This document shows, piece by piece, positions 1-13,600 of a DNA stretch of 64,000 nt; the first letter of the stretch is position 1; each line of letters begins with the position of its first letter. A program made the position numbers and the translations under genes. The notes below the pieces were generated by a model, which searched no databases, had not been told where the DNA came from, and saw only the letters and a program-made list of their open reading frames with translations. This stretch comes from Owenia fusiformis (Eukaryota; Annelida; Polychaeta; Sabellida; Oweniidae): NCBI GenBank assembly GCA_903813345.2, contig CAIIXF020000006.1, positions 2,850,001-2,914,000 on the forward strand. Direction: 5' to 3'.

Positions 1-1601
1 AGCAGAATATAAAAAAAACTGTGATGCTTCGTGGGCTTCTGAGTAAATGTTATTTTAGCAGATTGTAGTCCTGTGGCAACTGGTATTTAGTGAATGATTG
101 ATGTGTTCTCATCTAGCAACCCAGTCTCCTCATCCCAGTCTTCATCTTTTCAGTTGCATCTCTAGAGACAAACTTGCATGGAAGTGTCCAGTGATTGCTA
201 CCCTTTTGAAGAAGATGGCTTCGTATATACTCTACAGTATACCTTTAAATAAGAGACAATACTTTCATCTATACCCCATGTTATTATCAGAATAATTATG
301 TTAAAATCATGAGACTTGAATTTCTGGTTTTGTGTACCTTATGTTCCTCACATTCAAACAATATTTAAGGTCCATAAAATTGCCTTTACAATTGTTAATA
401 GATTATAAACATCATCTTGAATTATTTTCAGGGTATTCTGACCATATGTTGGTCAATTATATTTTTGTATTCATGGTGTTGCTATTTATGTTACTTGTGT
501 TCTTAACTGCTAGATTTTACAACAGATCGGTGTAATAAGTTGCATTTGAGATTGTTAAGATGTTATTAGCATCATAGATATGAAACCATTTATTATGATC
601 AGATTGAAGCATGGCTTGCCATTAGAGATACAGGGTACATGTAGTTTGTTGTGGTTGACTGGAAAGGACATCAACATCCATGAGTACCTTTAAATAAAAT
701 AGAAACTCACCAGGAAATACAAAACTGTGGAGTCAGGTTTTAGAATTGAGAATAGCATAGAAATAACATTATAATTTTACATATAGATTTTTAATTGGGA
801 CAATATGGATTATATTAATAGTTTTGAGAAGTTAGGGTATAGTCTGAGAAATTCAGTAAATTCTATCTAATGGTGAACCAGTGAAGAAAATATGCCAAGT
901 ACATTTTTAAGTAGGGGAAGCAACAGACTCATTATATGCCTAAAATACCAGCCATCCTTGTCATACAGCCAAGCAGATGGCTAGTGAAAACATTTCAATT
1001 CTCAGGCTTAATGTCTTGATATATCACCAACAGTTGTACCTATGACTATGATGTTTCCATCAAACACTTAGGACATGCTTTTCTGGAAAGCTGTGTTGCA
1101 GTCCTTGTTTAGATTTATCATGATAAACTATATGTCCCTTTCTTGTCAGGCTTTACATAAAGAATATAAATGTACTTTTGAACTCCATAAGAGGTCTTAA
1201 TAAGACTGAATTCCATGATATACATGTAAAGTGTTATTGCCTGTATGGACTTTGATATTCCATTTTATTAAATTAGTCTTAATTTTTATCAGGCAGTTTT
1301 TTCGATAAAAATAAATACATATTCCATTCTTCAACTGAAATGAGATTTTTATATGAAAATCACACATCACACCTTCAATGAATAAGCTTTACATGTACAT
1401 GTACTTGTTATATGTATTGTGCCTCTCATTTGGTATCTTACATAAAGTCGTTGAATAATGGAGGCCAATTATCAGAAACTTTTACTTATGTTGCTGCATT
1501 TAATGTTTCTGTCTTTCAATTATACCTAAAAAGGGTACAATATTGTCTCCAGCTTGTTTAAATATCCTTATTCATTGAATATGTTTGTTTTATATTTTCA
1601 G
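1..1601 (+). other. Intron of HS2ST1 (5' part outside window)
   Basis: AT-rich sequence with no supported exon. Short open frames here are unconserved and look like chance. Confidence 0.6.
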
Positions 1602-1675
1602 AGGTAGCAATGGCTCAGCTACAACTAGGAGATGTAGACCAGGACCATCTAAGGGCCCCCAGGTCACAGACTGGG
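1602..1675 (+). CDS. HS2ST1: HS2ST1 exon (N-terminal stem region)
   Basis: Acceptor tatattttcag and donor GGG|gtaagt. The exon enters with 2 bases completing a codon and leaves in phase 0. It encodes a poorly conserved stem ending RAPRSQTG, at the same place as the variable stem before the PAPS loop in vertebrates. The low conservation makes this the least certain HS2ST exon, but its phase fits the next one. Confidence 0.78.
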
Positions 1676-4600
1676 GTAAGTTTATTATTTTGATGATTTA
1701 CTTTAATCATATATAAGTATGTCCCTCTAATGTTGCTATTATTGAAAAATAAGACAGATTTAACTGTTGAAATTGGCAAAAAGAACAGAATATACAAATA
1801 GAAAATATTAGTTAAATGTTGTCTCATAATAGTGATAGAAGACCCTTTAAAATAGGATGCTATATATGATGTGTATTTGATTGTGAATATATATAATATA
1901 CATCTATAGGACTAGTATATGGCATATTAATAACTGATTCTCCTCTCATCTGTTGGGTAGATGGGTAGATCCTTTGATGAAATGTATATAACCTGGAATT
2001 TCTGAATGAAATGTAATACTTGTAACATTAGTAACATACTGTTACTTAAATGTTTGATTCCATTATAGGTGAGAGATACTTTCGCTCAGGTGGATGAGGA
2101 CAATCTAGTCATGATATACAACCGTGTGCCAAAGACTGGGAGTACGTCATTTGCAGGGGTAGCCTATGAGTTATGCGTGAGAAACAAGTTCCATGTTCTT
2201 CATTTGAACGTCACCAAAAATTCCCATGTACTCAGTGTACCTGATCAGGTAAAGTAGTAGAACCTGCAGGCCCATAGCCAGGGGGGTAGGGGGCTCTTGG
2301 CAAGAGCTGGCTTCAGGCCTTATCTGGTTGACAGTTTAAAGAAGTTATTTTCCATGTTTTATATAGGGAGGTTTTGCCTAGTGGGTTCTGTCTGTGCTTT
2401 CAAGTTCTGGAAGTTGTACTTGGAATGCATATATAGGAATTTGTAATTTGTATATATCTTGAAGTTCACTAGTTTAAATCAATTTGGCAATTTTACCAAT
2501 GGTAATTTTTTCCATTTACTGAAATGTAGCATTCCAACTTGAGTAGGGCTCACAAGTCATACATGTATTAGACTTCAACTTATATTAGTCTGTTCATTAT
2601 GCCTTCCCTTCTAGAAATCCTCATGGAATTTTTCTACATTTTCTCAAAATTAGACTAAATTTGATTAATCCATTTTTATATGTTTCAAGGCATATAGACA
2701 TTCTGCTCCCTTTTTATCTTTCTTGCAAGACAATTTTTCACTCATCTGTAGCAAAACAGTAGAACATGACTCAATGGAATTTTTTTCATGTAAGGGTAAC
2801 TTCTCTGATAAACCAGCTGAATCTCTGGTACACTCATGTGGTATCTATTAAAATCTCATAATTTTGCTGGCACACTTCAATGTTTGCTTTGTTTATTTGT
2901 TTGTTTATTTATTTGTTTTTGACTGACACCATAAACAGTCACTCATGATTTGTCTGGTATGTATTCCAATATTGATAACTCCCTCTGTTCATGATGTAAA
3001 TGTTGCTCAAAAAGCTACCCCAACATTTGTAAATGTTGCTATACATCTCTCTCTAATGATGTTCATGTTGCCCAAAACTCACTTCTTTAAATCTATGATG
3101 AAGATGTTACTCAATTCTCACCCCTGACACTGGTGATCCACTCGATTACGCTGGTTACCAAAACGGTTCGTTTTGGTAACAAAATGTCGGAACATCCGGA
3201 AGGTACGATTTTTCTCGTTTCCTTATTTTACACGTTGTAGGCAGAATTCCCACGACATTTTTTAACACAAACGTGTATCAGTATCATATGTTTAAGAAAG
3301 TGTACATATTTGCGAACAAAATAGTTTAGAAGACAACAGAATCGTCGATTTACTTCCTCACTTAAGTTACATAAACGGTTTGGGTTAAAAGTGCAGATCT
3401 TAACTGTTTTTCGAAAAACCGTTTATGTAACTTAAGTGAGGAAGTAAATCGACGATTCTGTTGTCCTCTGAGCTATTTTTTCGCAAACATGTACATTTTC
3501 TAAAACATAATGATACTGATGCACGTTGTGAGAAAAAACGTCGTGGGGATTCTGCCTACAACGCGTGAAATAAGGAAAAAAGAAAAATCGTGCCTTCGAC
3601 ATTCCGACATTTTGTTACCAAAACGGTTCGTTTTGGTAACCAGCGTAATCGAGTGGATCACCAGTGCCTAAATTGCATTGTAAATGAAGACCTAAGAACA
3701 TGTTCTAAATTGAATTTTCCTTCTTTAGGTGCGGTTTGTAAATAATGTAACAAGCTGGCAGACAATGAAACCCGCTCTCTATCATGGACATCTTGCTTTC
3801 CTAGACTTTACCAAGTAAGTACTAACCAAGTCAACCTTTTTTCAAAACAGTGATTCCAGCTCATATGTTCTCACAATGGCTAAACCTTTGAATTTGTTAT
3901 AAAGGTGCTCTCTGATGTGTTAAGCACTATACTGTAAAATATAATATACAATGTTATAGTTCCATCAGGCCATGTGGATTCATGGGGACAGAAATTGTCC
4001 AAGTATAACCTTTTTATTAATGATTTGAATTCAGTTCCTTCAAAGGGAGCTTCATCTAGAGCAATAACTACCAACTATAGGACTTCAAAATAGTCTTAAG
4101 AATGAAACACATTAGTTGATTTAGGGGAAAATCATTTTTGGAATGTAAAAAGGTATAAATTAGTATTATGTTAATAATATAGCTTATAATTATAAAATAC
4201 CTTTATATAAGAACTCCCTCTTTCTATCAGTTCAGTTGGAATCTAACCAATACTTCAAAGTTGCATGTATCTATATCAAAGAGTCTTTAATGATCAACTT
4301 GTGTAATAAATCAACCTGCGAATCATCAAAGAATCTTACAACAAATTACTGAATTAAGATATTTTGCATCACGGAAATTCCATACTCTAATTTTTCTACC
4401 TCTGATTGGTTGTTACAGTATATGTATATCATATATTTAGAAAAAACATCAGACAGTACAATGTGTTCAGATTAGAGAGGTTTTCAGATATGCAGGTTTA
4501 ACAGTACTAATTTGAACACTACAAGCAGGTGTTCATATTTCAGTAACTAATGGTAGATTTCAAAATTGGTGTTCATATTAGAAGGTGTTCGGATAAGAGA

Positions 4601-7600
4601 GGTGTTTCGAATATTTGTTTTTCAACAATCCTTGGGACTTGACAAAATGATCACAAATCAAGATTCATAGAATTTAACTAACTTAAATGATTGTCTATGC
4701 TGATAATTTATGTGCTGTTTGGGGGTTGGGACCTGGATACCAGATTACTACTCATACTAAGAGGAGGGAAAACCCAGTTTTGAAATGACTTCAACTTCAA
4801 TGGATCTGGGACTTTCCCTCCTCTTACTCATACTGTAATTGTCTATCCTTAAAATACCAGTGAGTTCAGTTATATGCTGGCAGATAACTACCCAGAGGTG
4901 GTGGCATTTATAAATTGAATACAGTTTTAAAATTCATTAGCAGATAAAGATGGCATAACATTAGTCAATATTGCTATCTATTTTATAGATAACACAGTTT
5001 TAGATAAATATGATTTAATAATTGATGAAACATGTCAGTAAGGCAATTTTTGAAAATTAATTTAACCAAGTATGATAAAGGTTATTATGGGAAATGTTTA
5101 ACTCTTTACTCCCAAGAGCACAAGGCAACTTGTAGAAAAAATGAATTTTAACTTTGACTATATTTATAAAATTAACAGAAACTATCATTTAAAATGAATG
5201 TACATACATGGTGCATGTATTTGGTTTATGTTTAACTCTTGAAAAATTGAACATCATACACTTATACATTATGGCAAAAGCTGAAAAATGAAAACTGCTC
5301 TGGTATTGAAGAGGTTAAACCACATAAATGTTTTACAATTACATCCAGACATCCTACAGATAGGCTATCAATTTAAAAATATACCTATTCAGATAAATGT
5401 TTGCTGTATTTCAGTTATCTTGCTACATTAGCCCAGAGCTAGATTTTGCACTTGAGTAAATAATAGCAGGATTTCGACTTTTTTAACAAAATGTAAGTAA
5501 GGTTAAACAAACAGTTGTAAGGGGATATATGTAGTACCATGTTTAATATCAACAGTTCTGTCAATGTCCGAGGTTTTGGAATATGTCTGGAATCTGAATG
5601 AGGTTTACTGTTTTGGCTGTGTTCAAATCATATCTGGATTTCCAACTTAATGTTTTAGCTGCCATCTATTCTTGAAAACATATGATTTTTCATTTATAAC
5701 TTTGTTGTGAGTGGTTTCCAACATGTTTTGATTCCATTTGCTTTTTTCATAGGTTGATTTGAAAAGCTAGTCCTGACATGTTCCTAACATGACAGGCCCG
5801 TAAGACACTTTTCTCCAAGGGGGGTGCGGTTTTTAGCTTACTTAAGAGAATATAAAATTGTCCATTTTTTTGCCGCGTAAATCAAATCGCGTAAGTCAGA
5901 GGGCGGGGGGGGGGGCTCAGTTACTCCCTATATTGGTTTGGAATTAACAAATGCAACTTCCAAACGTTCCAATTGTTTTGTGGGGGGTGTGAGGAATGGT
6001 CCGCTCCCCCTAGAAAATTTTACAGTTTTAAGATGCTATTTGGTGCTTTCTCGGCACTTTCAAAGTGTAAGTTTCCAACTAGTACGCCACCACCATGGGA
6101 ATAAGAGTTGAGTGAATAAAAAACCGAGCATTCAGGGGGGTCTGGGGGTTGTCCCCCAGGAAAATTTTGAAATTTGGTTGTATTTGGAGCGAATTTGCAA
6201 CCATCTGGTACGCCTGTGCATTATGAGTCAATAAGAAAAATGTGTATTTTTTTCAAATTCTTTTGGGGGTGTCAAAGTGGATGAGAGGGTGAAGTGGGGT
6301 GTGGTGCCAGTAGGGGAGCAAGGGGTTGTCCCCCAGAAACATTGACCATATCAAGTTGCTATTTGATGATGTCTGGGCACTTAAAAAATGTCTGAGACAA
6401 TACATGAAATTCAGAATATTTTCTTTTGTTTTGTGGGGGATCTGAGGGGTGGCTTACTCTCCTAGAAAATTTTACAATTTATAGATGATATTTGGTGCTT
6501 CTGGGCACTTTTAAAGTGTATTAGTCAATAAAAACATTGAAAAACAATCTCAATTTTTTTCAAATTTTGGGGGTGTCAAAGGGGAGGGGGGCAGAGGGGG
6601 AGGTGGGGCTGGGGTGCCAGAGGGGGAGCAGGTGTTTGTCCCCCATATCAAAATTTACAATATCAAGGTGCTATTCGATGAAGTTGGGCACTTTAAAAGT
6701 GTCTATTTCCCAAGAAAATTTTACAATTTTAAGATGCTAATTGGTGCTTTCTGGGCACTTTAGTCAATAAAGTCAATAAAAAAATTTGAATTTTTTTTGG
6801 GGGGGGGGTGTTAAGGGGAGGGGGCTGCCAGAGGGGGAGGTGGAGTGGGGATGCCAGAGGGCGAGTAAGTGTTAGTCTTCCAGAATCATTAACTTTATCA
6901 AGGAGCTATTTGATGATGTCTGGGCAATTTAAAAGTGTCTGAGACAATACATAAAACAAATTCAGAACTTTTCCATTGTTTCGTTTGGGGTGTGAGGGGT
7001 GGCCCACTCCCCCTACAACGCTATTTGGTGCTTTCTGGGCACTTTCAAAGTGTATGAGTCAATTAAAGAATTTGAGAAAATCACAATTTTTTTTTTTTTT
7101 GGGGGGGGCGCCAGAGGGGGGTCTTTGCAAGTGCAAGATGCAAGAGGGGGAGCAAGTCCCCCAGAAACACTAACTATATCAAGGAGCTATTTGATGATGT
7201 CTGGGCACTTTAAAAGTGTCTGAGACAAAACACTAAAATAAATTTAGAACTTTTCCATTGTTTTGTGGGGGGTGTGAGGGGTGGCTAATACCCCTAGAAA
7301 AATTTACAATTTTAAGTTGCTATTTGGTGGTTTCTGGGTTCAAAGTGTATGAGTCAATGAAAAAAATTACCAAAAAAATATTTTCAAAAAAAAAAATTTC
7401 AAATTTATTTTGGGGGGGTGATCGCACCCCCCCATCTGACGGCCCTGCATGATGTCAGTTAGATTCAGATCAGGTTTTGAAATAAAATGATCTCTCTAAA
7501 ATACCCAAAGTTTCTAAAAATTCTAACAGTCTACAATTTACTCTATCAACAGACTGATAAAAAGTTCTTTCCTGAAAAATACCAAGGCTTGAAGAATTGC

Positions 7601-10600
7601 TCATCTAGTAAGTGGCATGGCACGTGCAAATGGCCTTATAAGGACTGTCAGTTGATGGCGCAAAATTCTGTAGGTTAAATTATGTACTTAAACATGTAAA
7701 TATTGCTTCAAAATCTCCAAAATTGAATTTCAATGAAATTATCCAAACTACATGACATTGAAATTTGAAACATGTTTGTAAATAATAATAAAGAGAAATG
7801 TGATATTAATTTGATTTATATAGTGTATTCAAAGTTCTAATGTTAAAGTTTAGTTGGGCTACTATATCTGAATTTTTAGATTTTTACAGATAAGTCCAGA
7901 TGACGCGTTTTGCATTGTGATATTTCAAGTACTCCATGGCTTTTAATGACAGATCATTGTCATTTGGCAACATCACTTGTCAAATCTAATCTCTTTATTG
8001 ATCTGTTTGGAATAAATACATCATTGTGATGCCTTTTGGACAACATGAGGATGATGGAGTCATATTTTCTGAAAGTTTTAACCTTTAGTTTATGTACTAT
8101 TGGAGGGTATATTTTGTGGACAATGGGTATTAACAGTATGTATCGCATCAGGATAAAAAGTTATGATGTTACAGATAAAGGAACTGGTCACAATATATGT
8201 TTTATTAAGACACATAAGTGTGCAAGTTCGACAATCACAAATATCATGCAACGATATGGCTTAAAAAATAATCTCACTTTTGCATTACCTCTTAAGAATA
8301 ATGTGTACTTTGGATTTTTGAGGGATTTCAGAGAAGATTCTGTGGCTCCGCTGCCACCTGGGAAACAGGCCAATATGTTAGTTAATCACGCAATCTTTAA
8401 TGAGCCTGGTATGAAACACATCCTCGGTCAGGACGTGAAATTCATTGGAGTCCTTCGTTACCCGCTTAAGCATCTTAAATCTGTATATAACTACTTTAGA
8501 TTGGAGCAGAAATATCTCATGCCAAGTATTGATACGTTCCTCTCAGATCCGAAAAAGTATGACGTCGAAACAGAACGCTGCTCTTACACTCATAACTTCC
8601 AGGCATTCCATTATGGCTTTAACATGTTAAAATCAGACTCCAAAAACTACATAAAGCATAGGACTTTATATTTAGACAGGATATTTACCTTGATGATCAT
8701 CGTAGAGCATTTCGATGAATCTATGATCCTGCTAAAACGAGCGTTGAATTGGAAATTATGGGATGTAGTGTACATGTCGAAGAAGGTGAGAGAGTACAAT
8801 GAAAAGAATAGAGAAATCACTGAAGAGAAAGAGGCAGTCTTCAAAAAATGGAATAATATAGACTATTTCTTGTATGATCACTTTAATAAGACTTTGTGGC
8901 ACAGAGTAAAACTGCAGGGTACAGGCTTTAAGAAAGAACTCGATATATTCAAATCGATTCTGCAGGAAGTGACATCTTTTTGTAGTTCGGATATTATTAG
9001 TGGAGAATTAAAACTTGTTGATACTTATAATAATCAAACTCAAACATGGACAGCTGAAGATTGCGTTTCACTCAAACGTGACCCTAAAGATTTTACTCAA
9101 ACGATCCGTAAGAAACAATATGGCGGTTTGTTCAAGCATAGATTTCCTAGTAAATACCCGGCAAAGAAAACGGCATCTCACATGGGGCGAAAAATAATTG
9201 GTGATTGGGCTGTGTCAGGATTCTGAAATAACATTCCTTTCGATTGCAATAATGGATACTTGATATTGTAATATGAAATAATAATGATATTCAAGCTTAG
9301 TCACTAATGAGAAATAAAGTCTAAAAATAATATCATGTTAACATTGACTGTTGTTATATACAGTACATAAAGTTGATTCAAAAGATCTAACGCAGCTTAC
9401 AGTGAGATCAGATCCACCAGCATTAGACAAAAAAAGAATTGTATAAGTCATTTGCACCTGTGTTATTCTTTATTAGATGTATAATGCTTCCGTTTGACAG
9501 TAAAATATTACATCCTACTGGTAGAGGTGATCAATATTAAAGCTTTCTATTTCTTGAATGTTAAGGAATCTATTCAAGTTTCTGTAAAAGTATAGTATGC
9601 ACAAGTGACAGTATAAACCAGAGAGTGTGATATGTTGAAAGCAATATTTTTAAAAGCATGGCAATGTTTCCCAAAAACTAAAATTGAGATGGTTGACGTT
9701 TCAGAAAATAGGCACAGCATAGCATATACCAATGACCCAATAAGGGCATTATATACCAAATATTCCTTTCTATTGAGGTGAATACATGTTCATCTTTCCC
9801 TCAGTGTACTTCCTACAGCCGGAATACTCATTCTACAAATATAAGCTGTGATGTCATAACAACGGAGCTTTGTTGCCATGTATATTCAAGTATTTTCTAT
9901 AATATTATTGTGACGCGATAACAAAAATCTTTATCGTCTGCTAATATTCTGATCTACCGTGGTATATACAGTTGAAAACAGGAAGTGGGAAACAAGGAAA
10001 TACACTCGGATATTTTTAATCATGTGATCAGTTCTTAAGTGAGAAACACAGGAGAAAAAAGAAATACAGGAGCACTAAAGAATTTGCAATATTTTTTCTA
10101 ATTTTTTTTTAATGTATGCCCTAATTGGAATCTCTCAATATATTATCCTTTTCATTTCAATTGGAAACTGCGCTGTGTGCTCATTAGTGGGAATGCGCGG
10201 GAATCTACAATTTAATCAGTGCTTCCTTCATATATAGATTTTCCATAAACTCACAATTTAAGAAAAATCAAATAATCAAAATTATATTATTAAAGAGATT
10301 TTACAGTAACTTGCTGAATTGTAGAAATGTCAGTCTTTGTCTAATCTAATATAGTACAATGTTGATATAATCCATTAACTACTTTATTAAAGATGGATGT
10401 CTGAATAATATAGACAGAAAAGTCTTGTTCCATGGAAAATGAAAAAAGAAATTGACTCAGATGAATTGGTGCAAGTAGAAAGATTTTCTTAGATGAATAC
10501 CAAACTAAATAGCATTAATAAAGATGAACTGTATTAGAGTTAATCATGTCACGTCAAAGAAAATATGTCAGCCTATTCACACAATCTTAACTATCACATG

Positions 10601-13600
10601 AAATTGATTCAGGATTGATTTAAAGGTGGCGCTTACATCAAACATTTTTTCGGGATGAAACTACATGAGCTAATGAGTTATGTTGGCATGAGCACCTGTT
10701 ACACATTGAATTTTGACATATAGGGTTTTCCTGTTTTTTACGACTTACTGGTCAATTGTTAAACTCTGTCATTTACATATGTTCATTTGACTGTTAGAAA
10801 TAATCATAAATATTTATGCATTCAGTTTGTGGCATGAATTGAATGGACTCATCGGTGTGTATCAAAACAGTTTAACGAATAAGACGGTGATAAATGAATT
10901 TTATTCAACTGAAACTCTCCCATTTGTCATGAGTTACTTTTTTAGTTATTAGTTAAATATTGTTGTGCAAGAGAATTGGTTCTTAAATTCATTGAAATAC
11001 TTATTTATTATTGAATATTTGGTCTCCAGTGAGGAACTCTTATTAGAACACCTCTTGTAAATACCTATCATAAGAACACCTCTCCTCTTATAAGAACACC
11101 TCTCCTATCATAAGAACACCTCTCCTCTTATAAGAACACCTCTCCTCTTATAAGAACACCTCTCCTATCATAAGAACACTTCTCATAAGAACACTTCTCC
11201 TATCACAAGAACACCTCTCCTCTTATAAGAACACTTCTCCTCTTATAAGAACACCCGTTCTCTTATAAGAACACCTCTCCTTTTATAAGAACACCTCTCC
11301 TCTTATAAGAACACCTCTCCTCTTATAAGAACACCTCTCCTCTTATAAGAACACCTCTCCTATCATAAGAACACCTCTCCTCTTATAAGAACACCTCTCC
11401 TCTTATAAGACCACCTCTCCTCTTTTTAGAACACCTCTCCTATCATAAGAACACCTCTCCTATCATAAGAACACTTCTCATAAGAACACCTCTCCTCTTA
11501 TAAGGACATCTCTCCTCTTATAATAACACCTCTCTAATGAGCACCTCTCACAGGATCACCTTTTCTTTTTGAGTGAACACCTTTGAAAAAGAACCTCTCT
11601 GGTGAATACCTCTTATAAGAACATTTGTCTAATGAGTAAATCTCACAGACACACTTTCCAGTAAATCCAACCCTTTAGTGAAAAAAAAATATTTTAAGTG
11701 ATCAGCTAACTTTAGAATAAGCGCATTTTAGGAAACAAAGATAGTTTTTGTGGAATTCCTGACATTATAGCATACAGGTGTTAGGCTAGTTACCTCCGAG
11801 AAAATACATAAACATTTGTAAATATCACATATTTTCTTTTATTGCATACAAACTATAGGCAGGGGGCTGGTTGCCATTTGTTAACTTTTATATACATATA
11901 TGACACACGGTGTCATAAGCATATGGTCTATAAAATATATCTTCTATTATTTTTATGCATGTGCTTGCATATAAATGCTTATACACATGTGCTGGCATCA
12001 GGTTTTTGTAGAGGAAGGAGGAAAGCTTTCATGGTATAAAGATGTGGGCTTATTGGGTTATTTATTTTCTTAGGCAAAGTTGTTTACATGTGTGGTCTTG
12101 TTAACATATGTATTTGTTCACTTGGAACTATAATTAATAAACCATACTTTAAAGCTAGATGTACTAAGCAAGAAATATTGAAGGCCTCAAAACATTGCCA
12201 TGCCAACTGGATCTGATGAGAAGGCATGCTGCGCTGGTTTGATATTTCTCGAATGACTTGTTTCTAATGCAAATTATTTTAACATTTCATGTTTATTGTA
12301 GCTTTAAAAGATGTTTGCTAACACATTCTGCAATACTTCTAGTTAAGAAATTGTTGATATTTGGTCATACATCAACATCAGTGATCTCCCCAGTATTAAA
12401 GCACTTAGTGGGTGCAGCACCCACCTAAGATTTTGAAAATAGGCTTGCACCCACCTGAAAATCCATTTGCACCCATTTGAAAATGAGAGCAATCATGAAT
12501 AATTGGCATATTTTGACCAATGTTGGTCTGAATTGTGTAAATGAGAATTCTGCACCCACTTGAGAAAATATTCTAGCATTCTGATACTCATAGCATCTCT
12601 CTCTGTTGCATCGCAGATCTACTATCCAGGAGTCCGTTTTTGTACCGTTCGTAGTAACGAACGTTCGCAATTCGTAAATTCGTAAATATTTAAAAAGTTA
12701 CGAATGAGTTACGAATTCGTAAAGTTGCGAATGGATCATTTTTGTACGCTTTCGTAAGTCATTCGTAACTTTCCAATTGTTTAGAGTAAGATTTACGAAT
12801 TGGTTGACGTCATATTCCACAGTTGTCAGGACAGATAGTACAACAAACAGGGTTGATCAAAATAATAAAACCAAAGTCATACAATAAGAACTTTATAAAA
12901 ATAAAGATTCCATGAAAAGTACTAAAATAGATAGAGAAATAGGTTGATAATACGTTGATAACGGTGTTGCCCTTTGTGTTCTCTGATTTAGAATGACAAA
13001 AACGTCACAAATCACAATATAAATGAATAAATAAGAGGCCGTTCGCAAAGTTACGAAAGGGTCAGAGGTGGTATTAAATCTACGAACGAAAACAGGCATG
13101 ACGTCACTATTTTCGTAAATTTATGAATCGTTCGTAACTTTACGAATCTTACGAAAATGCAACTTTGCGAAATTCGCAAATTAAACAATGGACTTACGAA
13201 CGTTCGTTACTACGAACGGTACAAAAACGGGACCCAGAAGGATAGAGATGGAGAGGGCGTGGATTACCACGGTGATATTCTAGGGAGATCAATGTACATT
13301 TATGCCATATTTGGCGCTTTCCAGAAGTTTCTTAATATGAGAATGCTATTGCATTTGCCTTTATAAATGATAAATAAACATTTAATAGATCATTTGATAA
13401 ATTCTGCCACCATTTGATATTTCAGAAAAACTATGATATATATTGGCTAAATTGATGATGTCATTGGTTGAAGGTAGACATCTTACCATGCAAAAACAAG
13501 ATTGAATTAATGCCAATTGCAAAAAATCAACTTCTGACATCATCAAGCTAGCAAATACATGTATATCAAAGTTTCTCTGATGGATCTGATGTGAACATGG

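Noticed and set aside
98-535. Short plus-strand frames at the window start, one with a hydrophobic run (FVFMVLLFMLLVFLTA)
   Set aside because: Considered as the missing HS2ST1 anchor exon, but no donor in the right phase or basic N-terminal context was found.
12425-12670. Minus-strand frame with repeated FKWVQMDFQVGA-like residues
   Set aside because: It comes from a dispersed GGTGCAGCACCCACC-type repeat next to the foldback element, and I could not tie it to any gene.
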